Source: Flavobacteriales bacterium
Lineage (GTDB): Bacteria; Bacteroidota; Bacteroidia; NS11-12g; UBA955
Length of the DNA stretch: 32,015 bases
Reading direction: 5' to 3'
NCBI GenBank assembly: GCA_947487055.1
Contig: CANKVN010000018.1
Coordinates: forward strand, 1-32,015
The notes below the pieces were generated by a model, which searched no databases, was not told the origin of the DNA, and saw only the letters and a list, made by a program, of their open reading frames with translations. Shown one piece after another: positions 7,977 through 17,742 of this stretch. The stretch's first letter is position 1. Every line of letters begins with the position of its first letter. The translations under genes and the position numbers were made by a program.

Positions 7977-9109
7977 TGCTATACTACCTATTTAAATATC
8001 TGGACAGCATCAACGTAGCCGGGGCCGGGGTGTTTCAATACATTTCCTTTAGGGCCAGCATGGCAGGAATTATGAGCTTGCTTATAGCCTTACTGATTGG
8101 CAAACGCATTATTCGCTGGCTGCAGAAAAAGCAAATTGGCGAAGAAATCCGCAATTTGGGACTGGAAGGTCAATTGCAAAAAAAAGGCACACCTACCATG
8201 GGCGGCATCATCATATTGCTGGCAATTATTATCCCAACCTTATTGCTGGCAAAGATTGACAATATTTATGTGCTTTTGATGCTAATTAGCACCATCTGGA
8301 TGGGCACCATTGGCGCCATCGATGATTACATTAAGGTTTTCAAGAAAAACAAGGAGGGCATGAAAGCCACCACCAAGCTCATCGGACAACTCTTTTTGGG
8401 TGCTGTAATTGCCATTGCCATTGACTATGCGCACAAGAAGGCAAACATTCCATTGGAGACCAACTTACCCATTACCAGCCACAAATTCAGTTATTCAGAC
8501 CTCATCCCCGGCGAAAACAATGCCTGGTTCATATACCTTCCATTCATCATATTCATTTGTATGGCGGTAACCAATGCGGTAAACCTTACAGACGGCATAG
8601 ACGGACTGGCAGCCGGAACAACTGCCATTGTAGGCGTGGGACTTGGAGTACTGGCATACGCAGCCGGAAACGTAAAACTGGCTGAATACCTCAACATTAT
8701 TTATGTGCCGCAAAGTGGAGAAGTGGTGGTGTTTTTAGCCGCCGTTATTGGCGCATGCCTTGGCTTCCTCTGGTACAATGGTTATCCGGCCCAGATTTTC
8801 ATGGGCGATACCGGTAGCCTTGCTTTGGGTGGAGCAATAGCCGCTGTTGCCATCATCATTAAAATGGAGCTGCTGATTCCCATTTTGTGCGGCGTATTCT
8901 TTGCCGAAAGCCTCAGTGTGGTTTTGCAGGTTGGCTGGTTTAAATACACCAAAAAGAAATATGGTGAAGGAAGACGCATTTTCCTCATGAGCCCGCTGCA
9001 CCATCATTTTCAAAAATTAAACATCCCGGAAAGCAGGATTACCCTTCGGTTCTGGCTGGTAACGATCATTCTAGTACTTATATCCATTGCATTGCTAAAA
9101 CTGCGTTGA
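7976..9109 (+). CDS. mraY: Phospho-N-acetylmuramoyl-pentapeptide-transferase MraY
   Basis: MraY moves phospho-MurNAc-pentapeptide from UDP onto undecaprenyl phosphate, forming lipid I in the inner membrane. It is 377 residues long with about ten membrane segments. Signature residues are D116-D117 (AIDDYIK), D206 in NLTDGIDGLAAG, D278 in GDTGSLALGG and the HHH cluster 342-344 (PLHHHFQ). The motif GTPTMGG is present near residue 71. It starts with ATG in TAATG, sharing one base with the murE stop, and ends in TTGA, overlapping murD by 4 bases. Confidence 0.97.
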   Translation: MLYYLFKYLDSINVAGAGVFQYISFRASMAGIMSLLIALLIGKRIIRWLQKKQIGEEIRNLGLEGQLQKKGTPTMGGIIILLAIIIPTLLLAKIDNIYVLLMLISTIWMGTIGAIDDYIKVFKKNKEGMKATTKLIGQLFLGAVIAIAIDYAHKKANIPLETNLPITSHKFSYSDLIPGENNAWFIYLPFIIFICMAVTNAVNLTDGIDGLAAGTTAIVGVGLGVLAYAAGNVKLAEYLNIIYVPQSGEVVVFLAAVIGACLGFLWYNGYPAQIFMGDTGSLALGGAIAAVAIIIKMELLIPILCGVFFAESLSVVLQVGWFKYTKKKYGEGRRIFLMSPLHHHFQKLNIPESRITLRFWLVTIILVLISIALLKLR

Positions 9110-10443
9110 GTAAAAAACTGGTCATATTGGGAGCAGGCGAATCGGGCACGGGCACCGCTGTTTTGGCAAAAGCCAAAGGGTGGAATGTGTTTGTTTCCGA
9201 TTTGGGTCAGATCCAGGAAATTTACCAGCAAGAATTGAACGACAATAACATCCAATGGGAAGAAGGCAAACACACAGAAGCCCTGGTACTCGATGCTGAT
9301 GAGATTGTAAAAAGCCCAGGCATACCCGATAAAGCACCAATGGTTGTGGCTGCAAGAGCAAAAGGCATTCCCATTATTTCCGAAATCGAATTTGCCGGAC
9401 GATATACGCAGGCAAAAATGATTTGCATTAGCGGAACGAATGGCAAAACAACCACTACCCTGCTAACCTTCCACATCCTTAAAAATGCAGGGCTTAACGT
9501 AGGGCTTGGAGGCAATATTGGCAAGAGCTTTGCGCGGCAAGTTGCACTGGAAAATCACGATATCTACGTGCTGGAAGTAAGCAGTTTTCAACTGGATGGA
9601 AATTTCAATTTCCGCGCCCACATCTCCGTACTCACCAACATCACCCCCGATCACCTGGATCGGTATGATTACGAAATAAGCAAATACGCAGGCAGCAAAT
9701 TCAGGCTCACGCTGAACCAGCAAGCAGAAGATTATTTTATCTACTGTGCCGACGACTCAATAACACAGGAATACATGCACCTAAAAACAGGAAATGCAGC
9801 ACTATTGCCATTTTCGGTAAAAAACAGCTACGCTCCCGGGGCATATGTAACCAACAACACACTTCACATTCAACACAACAAACAAAACATCACCATCAAT
9901 ATGGAAGAAATCTCACTTCGTGGTATCCACAATACCTACAACAGCATGGCAGCCGCAGTAGTGGCCAGCCTACTTGACGTTCGCAAGGAAAGCATCCGCG
10001 AAAGCCTCTGCAATTTTCAAAATGCAGAACACCGCCTGGAATTTATCAACCGCGTGAACGGCGTGGAATACATCAACGATTCCAAGGCAACCAACGTAAA
10101 CAGTGCCTGGTATGCGCTTGAAAGCATGGAAAAACCGGTGGTTTGGATTGCAGGCGGCGTAGACAAAGGAAACAACTACAAAGAACTGAAAGCGCTGGTA
10201 AAGGAAAAAGTCCGCTATATCATTTGTCTGGGCTTGGACAACATCAAAATACATCAGGCTTTTCAGGATGATGTGGACATGATTATCAACACCATGAGCG
10301 CCAAAGAGGCAGTGCATGTAGCCAGCAGGCTTGCTCAGAAAGGCGATTGCGTACTGCTTTCTCCTGCATGTGCCAGTTTCGACCTGTTCGACAATTACGA
10401 AGACCGTGGCAGACAATTCAAAGAAGCCGTAAGGAACCTCTGA
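9106..10443 (+). CDS. murD: UDP-N-acetylmuramoyl-L-alanine:D-glutamate ligase MurD
   Basis: MurD adds D-glutamate to UDP-MurNAc-L-Ala. The N-terminal nucleotide-binding text VILGAGESGTGTA is at about 6-18, the ATP loop GTNGKTT at 110-116, and NITPDHLDRY plus the C-terminal YINDSKATN and LLSPACASFD blocks are intact. Length is 445 residues. The start is a TTG at 9106 in TTGA, overlapping the mraY stop, the same arrangement as murE. The family N-terminus fits this start directly and no alternative upstream start exists without entering mraY. Confidence 0.96.
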   Translation: MSKKLVILGAGESGTGTAVLAKAKGWNVFVSDLGQIQEIYQQELNDNNIQWEEGKHTEALVLDADEIVKSPGIPDKAPMVVAARAKGIPIISEIEFAGRYTQAKMICISGTNGKTTTTLLTFHILKNAGLNVGLGGNIGKSFARQVALENHDIYVLEVSSFQLDGNFNFRAHISVLTNITPDHLDRYDYEISKYAGSKFRLTLNQQAEDYFIYCADDSITQEYMHLKTGNAALLPFSVKNSYAPGAYVTNNTLHIQHNKQNITINMEEISLRGIHNTYNSMAAAVVASLLDVRKESIRESLCNFQNAEHRLEFINRVNGVEYINDSKATNVNSAWYALESMEKPVVWIAGGVDKGNNYKELKALVKEKVRYIICLGLDNIKIHQAFQDDVDMIINTMSAKEAVHVASRLAQKGDCVLLSPACASFDLFDNYEDRGRQFKEAVRNL

Positions 10444-10445
10444 AC

Positions 10446-11627
10446 ATGAACGCAGAAAGCAGCAAGTTCGGTAAAATATTCCGCGGTGACCCATGGATAT
10501 GGGCCATTGTAATCATCCTGTCATTGGTGGGGATTTTGGCTGTTTACAGCTCCACCGGCGGTCTCGCATTCAGCAAACAAGGCGGGAACACCGAATTTTA
10601 TTTTCTGCGTCACACCGGTTTTCTGCTTATTGGTTTTGGATTTCTGTATCTCTGTCATTTAATCAATTACCAGTATTTTTCGCGGCTATCCCAATTGTTT
10701 CTCTGGATATCCATTGTATTGCTGGTGGTAACCCTGGCGGTTGGAAGTGAGATTAACAACGCCACACGGGTACTGCCAATTCCCGGATTGGGCATTACCT
10801 TCCAGACAAGCGACATGGCCAAGCTCTTTCTAATTATGTATATCGCGCGCTACCTGAGTAAGAAACAAGAGGAGATTGACAGTTTCAAGGTGTTCAGAAA
10901 CATTATGGCCGTAATTCTGATTGTGGTAACCCTGATTGCTCCGGAAAACCTAAGCACAGCCCTGGTGGTGTTTGTAACATGCTGTTTGCTTTTGTTTATC
11001 GGCCGAATAAACTTCAAATACCTTGCCTTGCTCGGCTTTGCCGGTGCCGCAATTATCAGTTTACTGGTGGTTATTCTGCTGAACATTAATGTAGAAAACA
11101 TGAGCAACAGCAGGATTCCCACATGGAAAAAACGCATAGAAACCTTTGCAGGAAAAGATCAGGGAGAAAGTAATTATCAGCAATTGCAATCAAAAATTGC
11201 CGTTGCAACAGGCGGTATATTTGGAAAAGGACCCGGTAACAGCACCCAGCGCAATTACCTTCCCCACCCCTATTCTGATTTCATTTATGCCATCATTATA
11301 GAGGAATATGGCTGGGTTGGCGGCGCCGGTATGGTGTTGCTGTTTTTGCTGCTGATTTTCAGGTGTTTAAAAATCGTTTATGACAGTCCGCGTGCATTTG
11401 GAGCGCTTATCGCACTCGGACTTTGTTTCAGCATGAGTTTTCAAGCGTTCGTAAACATGGGCGTAGCCGTAGGTTTATTGCCCGTTACCGGATTAACCAT
11501 TCCGTTGGTGAGTATGGGAGGAACAAGCCTCGTGTTTAACAGCATAGCCTTTGGCGTAATTCTTAGTGTGAGCAGAACCATTCAGGAGGAAAAACAAAAC
11601 AAAGCAAGCGAGCATGCAGCAGCGTAA
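10446..11627 (+). CDS. ftsW: Septal peptidoglycan glycosyltransferase FtsW (SEDS family)
   Basis: FtsW polymerises lipid II at the septum in complex with FtsI. The ATG at 10446, two bases after the murD stop, gives 393 residues with about ten membrane segments. Family text includes a first segment with GILAVYSSTGG, the extracellular block ATRVLPIPGLGITFQTSDMAKL, GKGPGNSTQRNYLPHPYSDFIYAIIIEEYG and GLLPVTGLTIPLVSMGGTS near the C-terminus. The last 14 bases overlap murG. RodA is the paralogue to consider; the place in the cluster decides for FtsW. Confidence 0.95.
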   Translation: MNAESSKFGKIFRGDPWIWAIVIILSLVGILAVYSSTGGLAFSKQGGNTEFYFLRHTGFLLIGFGFLYLCHLINYQYFSRLSQLFLWISIVLLVVTLAVGSEINNATRVLPIPGLGITFQTSDMAKLFLIMYIARYLSKKQEEIDSFKVFRNIMAVILIVVTLIAPENLSTALVVFVTCCLLLFIGRINFKYLALLGFAGAAIISLLVVILLNINVENMSNSRIPTWKKRIETFAGKDQGESNYQQLQSKIAVATGGIFGKGPGNSTQRNYLPHPYSDFIYAIIIEEYGWVGGAGMVLLFLLLIFRCLKIVYDSPRAFGALIALGLCFSMSFQAFVNMGVAVGLLPVTGLTIPLVSMGGTSLVFNSIAFGVILSVSRTIQEEKQNKASEHAAA

Positions 11628-12696
11628 ATTCCTCATATCGGGTGGAGGCACCGGAGGCCATATTTATCCGGCCGTTGCCATTGCAAAGGCATTGCAAATG
11701 GAATATCCAAACTGCGCCATTTTGTTTGTGGGCGCAAAAAACCGCATGGAGATGGAGAAAGTCCCACAGGAAGGTTTTGACATTGTTGGACTGGACGTAT
11801 TGGGCTTAAAACGGGCCATTAGCCCTGCCAACCTCCTTGTTATCTGGAAATTTATCAAAAGCTACTTTAGCGCAAAAAAAATCATAAAGAAATTTCAGCC
11901 GGATTGTGTAATTGGCACCGGCGGATATGCCAGCTTGGCCGTAATGATGGCCGCTGCCAGAATGCACAAGAAAACACTCATCTGGGAAGGCAACGGATAT
12001 GCAGGACTAACCAATAAAATATTGGCCAGCCGCGTAAATATTATTTGTACTGGCTTTCCGGGCATGGAAAACGTATTTCCTGAAGATAAAGTAAGGTTTA
12101 CGGGGAATCCTGTTCGCCAATCGCTGCAAACACCACCAGACAAAGCCCTTAGTTGCCAGCATTTTGGACTGGATCCACAAAAACCAGTCATCTTCATCAC
12201 CGGCGGAAGCCTCGGTGCAAGAAGCATCAACACGGCCATTCAGGCGGGATTAAAAACCTTTACCGACCAGGGAATACAGCTGATTTGGCAAACGGGCAAG
12301 CAATTTGAAGCCAACACACAAAACCTCACCGGCATCCATGCAACAGCTTTTCTGCGTGAAATGGATCTGGCGTATGGCGCAGCCGATCTGGTAATATCCA
12401 GGGCCGGCGCCCTTAGCATGTCGGAAATTGCTGTTTGCGGCAAACCATCGCTGCTGGTGCCTTCACCAAATGTCACCGACGACCATCAGACCAAAAATGC
12501 ACTTCAGTTCAGTGACCGAGGAGCAGCAATCGTTATCAGGGACCAGGACGTAGCCGAAAGCCTGATTTCCTCCGCCATAGCGATACTAAACAATCCGGTA
12601 AAATTATACGAAATACGTGCTGCACTGGCATCCATTGCCAAGCCACAGGCAACAAACAGCATCATTCAGGAAATCAATAAATTGTTGCAATCATGA
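11614..12696 (+). CDS. murG: UDP-GlcNAc:lipid I N-acetylglucosaminyltransferase MurG
   Basis: MurG adds GlcNAc to lipid I on the inner face of the membrane, giving lipid II (GT28, GT-B fold). The glycine loop GGGTGGHIYPA is at 10-20, with the catalytic-region histidine H16. GTGGYAS, GNPVR, and the UDP-binding block SRAGALSMSEIA with the following GKPSLLVPSP are all present. Length is 360 residues. It starts inside ftsW (14-base overlap) and ends in ATGA, overlapping murC. Confidence 0.97.
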   Translation: MQQRKFLISGGGTGGHIYPAVAIAKALQMEYPNCAILFVGAKNRMEMEKVPQEGFDIVGLDVLGLKRAISPANLLVIWKFIKSYFSAKKIIKKFQPDCVIGTGGYASLAVMMAAARMHKKTLIWEGNGYAGLTNKILASRVNIICTGFPGMENVFPEDKVRFTGNPVRQSLQTPPDKALSCQHFGLDPQKPVIFITGGSLGARSINTAIQAGLKTFTDQGIQLIWQTGKQFEANTQNLTGIHATAFLREMDLAYGAADLVISRAGALSMSEIAVCGKPSLLVPSPNVTDDHQTKNALQFSDRGAAIVIRDQDVAESLISSAIAILNNPVKLYEIRAALASIAKPQATNSIIQEINKLLQS

Positions 12697-14111
12697 ACCT
12701 AACCGACATCAAATACGCGTATTTCCTGGGCATTGGCGGCATCGGCATGAGTGCTATTGCCCGGTATTTCAATTCCATAGGCATTTCAGTATCCGGATAC
12801 GACAAAACCCCAAGTCCTTTAACAGAAGAACTGATTAAAGAAGGCATCAGCATTACATTTGAGGATAGTGTAAACAGCCTTCCCAACTTCATTACAGCAT
12901 ATACCGCAGAAACACTGCTCATTTACACCCCGGCCATTCCTAAGGATCACCAGCAATTTAATTATTTAATATCCAAGGGATTATCTATTTATAAACGCAG
13001 CGAAGTGTTGGGCATGATTAGCCAGCATGCCTTTTGCATTGCGGTGGCGGGCACGCACGGAAAAACAACAACATCCACCTGGATAGCCCATTTGCTCAAC
13101 GAATGCGGCATCAATTTTACCGCATTTCTGGGCGGAATATCGGCCAACTACAACACCAATTACCTTCACAAAATCGATGGGCGGTCGCCATTTGCGGACA
13201 AACCCATTGTGGTGCTGGAAGCAGACGAATTTGACAGAAGTTTTCACCGGTTAAACCCCGATATCGCCATCATCACCGCCATTGATCCGGACCACCTGGA
13301 CATTTATGAAAACGAGGAAGCCTTCCGGGAAGCTTTTGGAATTTTTGCCACCAAAATAAAATCCGGCGGCACTTTGATATACCACCACTCGCTAACAGAA
13401 CATTGGCCCGAAAACCTTACCTGCATTCCTTATGGAACCAATGCGAAAGAACCAAAGGCCATGTCATGCAGCAATGTAAAAGCAGAAAACGGGCACTTCA
13501 CCTTTGACCTAAATGGCCATTTCAAATACGGAGAAACCAAATCCATCCAACATTTAAAATCCGGCTTACCCGGCTTTCACAACATCGAAAATGCGACCGC
13601 TGCATCAACGGCATGTTTACTGTTGCCCGGCGTGGAGCCGGAAATGTTGCGAACCGGAATAAGCACATACCGCGGTGCCAAACGCCGGTTTGAATATATC
13701 ATCAACACCGAAACACATGTGGTGATTGACGATTACGCCCACCACCCGGAGGAGCTGAATGCCATCATTGGTTCCGTAAGGGCGTTGTATCCCAACCGCA
13801 CGATTACGGGCATTTTCCAGCCCCACCTTTTTAGCCGCACACGCGATTTTGGCGATGCCTTTGCCAACAGCCTGGACCAGCTGGATTATCCCATTTTACT
13901 GGACATTTATCCTGCGAGGGAACTCCCAATCCCGGGCATAGACGGACAATGGCTGCTGGACAAAATGAAAAATCCAAACAAGCAATTGCTTAGCAATGAC
14001 GCTTTACTCGAATTGATTAACCAAACAAAACCATCACTACTTCTCATTCTTGGGGCAGGCGACATAGACCGTCTGGTACCCAAAATAAAAACAATGTATC
14101 ATGGGATTTAA
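12693..14111 (+). CDS. murC: UDP-N-acetylmuramate:L-alanine ligase MurC
   Basis: MurC attaches the first amino acid, L-alanine, to UDP-MurNAc. The N-terminal GIGGIGMS loop (13-20) binds the UDP part, GTHGKTT (120-126) is the ATP loop, and EADEFDRSF, IDPDHLD and DDYAHHPEE are all intact. Length is 472 residues. It is linked to murG by an ATGA overlap and overlaps ftsQ by 11 bases. MurB, which often accompanies it in other phyla, is not in this cluster. Confidence 0.97.
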   Translation: MNLTDIKYAYFLGIGGIGMSAIARYFNSIGISVSGYDKTPSPLTEELIKEGISITFEDSVNSLPNFITAYTAETLLIYTPAIPKDHQQFNYLISKGLSIYKRSEVLGMISQHAFCIAVAGTHGKTTTSTWIAHLLNECGINFTAFLGGISANYNTNYLHKIDGRSPFADKPIVVLEADEFDRSFHRLNPDIAIITAIDPDHLDIYENEEAFREAFGIFATKIKSGGTLIYHHSLTEHWPENLTCIPYGTNAKEPKAMSCSNVKAENGHFTFDLNGHFKYGETKSIQHLKSGLPGFHNIENATAASTACLLLPGVEPEMLRTGISTYRGAKRRFEYIINTETHVVIDDYAHHPEELNAIIGSVRALYPNRTITGIFQPHLFSRTRDFGDAFANSLDQLDYPILLDIYPARELPIPGIDGQWLLDKMKNPNKQLLSNDALLELINQTKPSLLLILGAGDIDRLVPKIKTMYHGI

Positions 14112-14937
14112 CCTAAGAAATATCAGCAAATCAAGGGCCTGGATGTTCAGCATTCTGGTAGGCCTGCTTGTTGCGCTAGGCATTGTTTGGGGCGCGTTGA
14201 AATACTCAGGATCTAACCGCCTGGTTGAAAGCATCGAGATTGTTATTTTACCGGACAGTGGTGTATTTTTCATCAACGAGCAGGATGCATTGAACATCAT
14301 CACCAAAAACTGCGGCAATCCCAAAGGAAAATCCGCAGCAGACATTTCCCTAACTCGGCTGGAAACCACATTTAAAAAGTTGCCTTACATCCACAGCGCA
14401 CAGGTATTTATCAGTCTGGATGGACTGCTTAAGGTGCAATTAACCCAGCGCACCCCCATTATCAGAATTACCAATATGCACGGCGAAACATTCTTTCTGG
14501 ATACCGCAGGCATCAAAATCCCATATCATGGCAACCATGCACCGGATGTATTGCCTGCAACAGGCAACATTGAAGAAAAACTGGGTGATTCGGGCAGGAT
14601 AAAAACACCGGTTTTGCAGGATTTATTAAAGACTGCAACCTTTATAAGCGCAAATCCTTTGTGGAACGCGCAATTTGAACAATGCTATGTAGATAAGTAT
14701 AACGACCTAATATTGGTTCCGCGTGTAGGAAAACATAGCATTGTATTAGGAAACTCTGAAAATCTACCCGAAAAGTTCGCAAACCTACGCCAGTTCTACG
14801 AGAAAGGCTTGCGAAACACAGGCTGGGAAAAGTACCATACCATCAGCCTGAAATTCCGCGGACAGGTAGTCGGAGTGAAGAGCGTCAATATTACTGAACA
14901 GAAAAAAGATAAAAATGTCCAAAAACCACAACACTAA
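14101..14937 (+). CDS. ftsQ: Cell division protein FtsQ
   Basis: FtsQ is a bitopic inner-membrane protein that gathers FtsL and FtsB and links early to late division proteins. The 278-residue product has a short cytoplasmic tail, one membrane segment (about 14-34) and a POTRA-like region beginning near 42 (VESIEIVILPDSGVFFINEQDALNII in two halves), followed by LPYIHSAQVFISLDGLLKVQLTQRTP, typical of FtsQ/DivIB. The start ATG lies inside murC. The protein is poorly conserved overall, so position between murC and ftsA adds weight. Confidence 0.93.
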   Translation: MGFNLRNISKSRAWMFSILVGLLVALGIVWGALKYSGSNRLVESIEIVILPDSGVFFINEQDALNIITKNCGNPKGKSAADISLTRLETTFKKLPYIHSAQVFISLDGLLKVQLTQRTPIIRITNMHGETFFLDTAGIKIPYHGNHAPDVLPATGNIEEKLGDSGRIKTPVLQDLLKTATFISANPLWNAQFEQCYVDKYNDLILVPRVGKHSIVLGNSENLPEKFANLRQFYEKGLRNTGWEKYHTISLKFRGQVVGVKSVNITEQKKDKNVQKPQH

Positions 14938-16327
14938 CACAATTCATCCACATATGGCTTCAAAAAATGATATTATCGTAGGTCTCGACATTGGCACAAC
15001 CAAAATTTGCGCCATCGTGGGACAACTGGCCGAGAATGGCAAAATCAATGTACTGGGCATGGGAAAAGCCGCCAGTGCAGGGGGAGTTTCCCGTGGCATG
15101 GTAGCCAATATCCGCAAGGCGGAAGTGGCGATCAGGGAAGCGGTAGAAGAGGCACAACGCCAAAGTCAGGTGGCCATAAAAAACGTCTTTGTTGGCATTG
15201 CCGGACACCATATCCGCAGCATGCAACACCGCGGTACCCTATCCAGAAGGAATGCTTTTGAGGAAATCCGCAGGGAAGAACTCGACAAACTCGAACAGGA
15301 AATGCAATACCTTGCCTTGGAACCGGGCATGGAAATCCTGCACGTGTTGCCACAAGACTACCGCATTGATGATGAGGAAGGCGTAAAAGATCCAGAAGGC
15401 CGCATGGGCGTGAGGGTTGAATGCAACTACCACATCATTACCGGACAAACTGCCGCTGCCCGTCACATTTTTGAAGCTGTGAAAAGGGCCGGACTGGAAG
15501 TAGCCGACCTGATTGTGGAGCCATACGCATCTGCATCCGCCGTTTTGTCGCAAGCCGAAATGGATGCCGGTGTTGCCCTAATCGATATTGGTGGCGGTAC
15601 CACAGACATCTGTATTTTCGAGGACGGCTCAATACGCCACACTGCCATTATTTCCATTGGTGGTGACCGCATTACCAAAGACATCAAAGAAGCATTTGGT
15701 ATCCTTGCCGAGCAGGCAGAAATTGTGAAAGTAAATTACGGAAGCTGCTACCCCACCGAAAGCATGAAAAATGAAGTGGTGGTGGTACCCGGACTTCCCG
15801 GTCGCAAACCTAAAGAAATAAGCAGGTTTGCTATTGCGCAGGTTATCCAGGCCCGCATGGAGGATATCATTGAGCACATCAATTATGAAATTGAGGTTTC
15901 AACCCTTAAAAATCGTTTGGCCGGCGGCATCGTGCTCACCGGAGGCGGCTCATCACTTGCCAATATTACACAACTCGTTTCCTACCACACTGCACTAGAG
16001 GTTCACATCGGCACACCCGGACAACGCCTTGGTCGCGGCATGGTTGACGAAGTAAGAAACCCCATGTTTGCAACCGGTATCGGATTGGTATTGCGCGGTT
16101 TTGAAACTTCAGCTAGGTTTGAAGTTCCCGAAAATGCTCCGCTGGAAACCCTCCAGTCAAAATCGGTTCCTCAAAATCCTGTTCCTGCGCCAGTGGAAAA
16201 TATTGTAGAACCAGAAAAAGAAGAAAAGCAATCGGGCTTTAAACCCTGGCCCGGCAATTTTGGCGATAAATTCATGAAAGAATTCAAGAATTGGATTAAA
16301 GACGGAGAAGATTTTACGAACGAATAA
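14915..16327 (+). CDS. ftsA: Cell division protein FtsA
   Basis: FtsA is an actin-like ATPase that anchors FtsZ to the membrane. Actin-fold motifs are DIIVGLDIGTTKICAIVG near the N-terminus, the ALIDIGGGTTDICIFEDG phosphate-2 loop in the middle and GGIVLTGGGSSL later. The C-terminal tail after the core is acidic/polar with a final amphipathic-looking helix (FGDKFMKEFKNWIKDGED) that could be the membrane-targeting sequence. ATG 14915 overlaps ftsQ by 23 bases and gives 470 residues. ATG 14954 (MASKNDII) would remove 13 non-conserved residues and is an equally good start. Confidence 0.95.
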   Translation: MSKNHNTNTIHPHMASKNDIIVGLDIGTTKICAIVGQLAENGKINVLGMGKAASAGGVSRGMVANIRKAEVAIREAVEEAQRQSQVAIKNVFVGIAGHHIRSMQHRGTLSRRNAFEEIRREELDKLEQEMQYLALEPGMEILHVLPQDYRIDDEEGVKDPEGRMGVRVECNYHIITGQTAAARHIFEAVKRAGLEVADLIVEPYASASAVLSQAEMDAGVALIDIGGGTTDICIFEDGSIRHTAIISIGGDRITKDIKEAFGILAEQAEIVKVNYGSCYPTESMKNEVVVVPGLPGRKPKEISRFAIAQVIQARMEDIIEHINYEIEVSTLKNRLAGGIVLTGGGSSLANITQLVSYHTALEVHIGTPGQRLGRGMVDEVRNPMFATGIGLVLRGFETSARFEVPENAPLETLQSKSVPQNPVPAPVENIVEPEKEEKQSGFKPWPGNFGDKFMKEFKNWIKDGEDFTNE

Positions 16328-16353
16328 ACAAACAACCAAAGAATTAAAAGAAT

Positions 16354-17694
16354 ATGCCAGTAAATTTTGAACCTGATGTAATCCGCATGACCGGAGCAAT
16401 CATTAAGGTAATTGGTGTGGGCGGTGGCGGAAGCAATGCTGTAAACCACATGTTTCGCCAAGGAATAGAAGGAGTTGAGTTTTATGTATGCAATACCGAT
16501 GCACAGGCCCTCCTGGACAGCCCGGTTCCCAACCGCATACAGCTTGGACTGCAATTGACAGAAGGACTTGGAGCCGGATCAGAACCAGAAATGGGAAGAA
16601 TGGCGGCTTTGGAAAGCCAGCAACAAATCAATGATTTGCTGACCAACAACACCAAAATGGTATTTATCACAGCCGGTATGGGCGGTGGTACCGGTACCGG
16701 TGCAGCTCCCGTGATTGCCAAAGTAAGCAAAGAAATGGGTATCCTAACCGTGGGAATTGTAACCATTCCCTTCGATGATGAAGGACCAGACCGTATAGAG
16801 CAAGCCATGAGTGGAATCGACAACCTGAAGCCCCACGTGGATGCATTGTTGACCATCAGCAATGACCGTATTGTGGAAATGTTTGGCGACCTTCCCGTAA
16901 GGCAAGCTTTTGCGCAAGCCGATGAGATTCTTTGCACTGCGGCAAAAGGCATTGCGGAAATCATCACCAAAGCGGGTATCATCAATGTGGATTTCAAGGA
17001 TGTACAAACGGCCATGTCTTCCAGCGGAAGGGCCATCATGGGAACAGGTGTTGCCAGTGGCCCCGAACGCGCAGAAGAAGCGGCAAGAAAAGCCCTGGAC
17101 AGCCCGCTGCTGGACAATACCCGCATCAACAAAGCCAAGCATTTGCTGGTAAATTTCACCTATGGAACGAAAGAACCCACCATGGGCGAAACTGCGCGTG
17201 TAAAAAGATATTTGCAGGAAGAGGCGGGCAACACCGCACACCTGAAAATGGGAATTACCCACGATTCACGACTTGGGGACGAAATCTCCATCACTGTGAT
17301 TGCTACCGGTTTTGAAGTGCCTGGCACATCCACATCGCACGTGGTGGTATCTGCGCCCGAGGTATTTGCGCAACCACAAGAAATACAAGAAGATGGATTC
17401 GGTAAAATGCCCGAAGCATTGTCTTTTGATGATGTTGTAATGGCGCCCCCACCTGCATTTGAACCCAAACTGGAGAACCATGACCAATTCAGAAACCTGG
17501 AGCCCTCGCGCATGACACGTGAAAATGCGCTTGAATCTTTGGAAACACCTGCCTACCTGCGCAGGGATAAGGTATTATTCCAGGCTCCTTCCAGCGATAA
17601 CAATCAAGTTTCTCGCATTACCATTGCAGAACAGTCCGAAGAGGTTGACCATGTGGTTAAACCCAACAGGCACCTGCATGATAATGTAGATTAA
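16354..17694 (+). CDS. ftsZ: Cell division protein FtsZ (tubulin-like GTPase)
   Basis: FtsZ polymerises with GTP into the Z ring. The GTPase domain shows VIGVGGGGSNAVNHM, the tubulin signature GGGTGTG at 110-116 and a T7-type loop (NVDFKDVQTAMSSSGRAIMG). After about residue 330 the sequence becomes a variable linker ending in TPAYLRRDKVLF, the Bacteroidota form of the conserved partner-binding peptide, followed by about 40 extra residues. Length is 446 residues. It is the last gene of the cluster, 26 bases after ftsA, and a hairpin terminator follows 25 bases after the stop. Confidence 0.97.
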   Translation: MPVNFEPDVIRMTGAIIKVIGVGGGGSNAVNHMFRQGIEGVEFYVCNTDAQALLDSPVPNRIQLGLQLTEGLGAGSEPEMGRMAALESQQQINDLLTNNTKMVFITAGMGGGTGTGAAPVIAKVSKEMGILTVGIVTIPFDDEGPDRIEQAMSGIDNLKPHVDALLTISNDRIVEMFGDLPVRQAFAQADEILCTAAKGIAEIITKAGIINVDFKDVQTAMSSSGRAIMGTGVASGPERAEEAARKALDSPLLDNTRINKAKHLLVNFTYGTKEPTMGETARVKRYLQEEAGNTAHLKMGITHDSRLGDEISITVIATGFEVPGTSTSHVVVSAPEVFAQPQEIQEDGFGKMPEALSFDDVVMAPPPAFEPKLENHDQFRNLEPSRMTRENALESLETPAYLRRDKVLFQAPSSDNNQVSRITIAEQSEEVDHVVKPNRHLHDNVD

Positions 17695-17719
17695 CCTACC
17701 CACCGTGAGTTTATAAATG

Positions 17720-17739
17720 AGGCAGCCCAATGGCTGCCT
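17720..17739. terminator. Bidirectional terminator between ftsZ and the convergent glycosyltransferase
   Basis: An 8-base perfect stem, AGGCAGCC / GGCTGCCT, closes a CAAT loop. On the plus strand it is followed by TGTTTATTTT, a U-rich tract suited to ending the ftsZ transcript. On the minus strand it sits 4 bases past the stop of the convergent gene and is followed by TCATTTATA. Confidence 0.8.
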
Positions 17740-17742
17740 TGT

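Noticed and set aside
16482-17159. Long minus-strand open frame inside ftsZ
   Set aside because: It is antisense to a fully conserved ftsZ, has no recognisable domain and no promoter; a reading-frame shadow.
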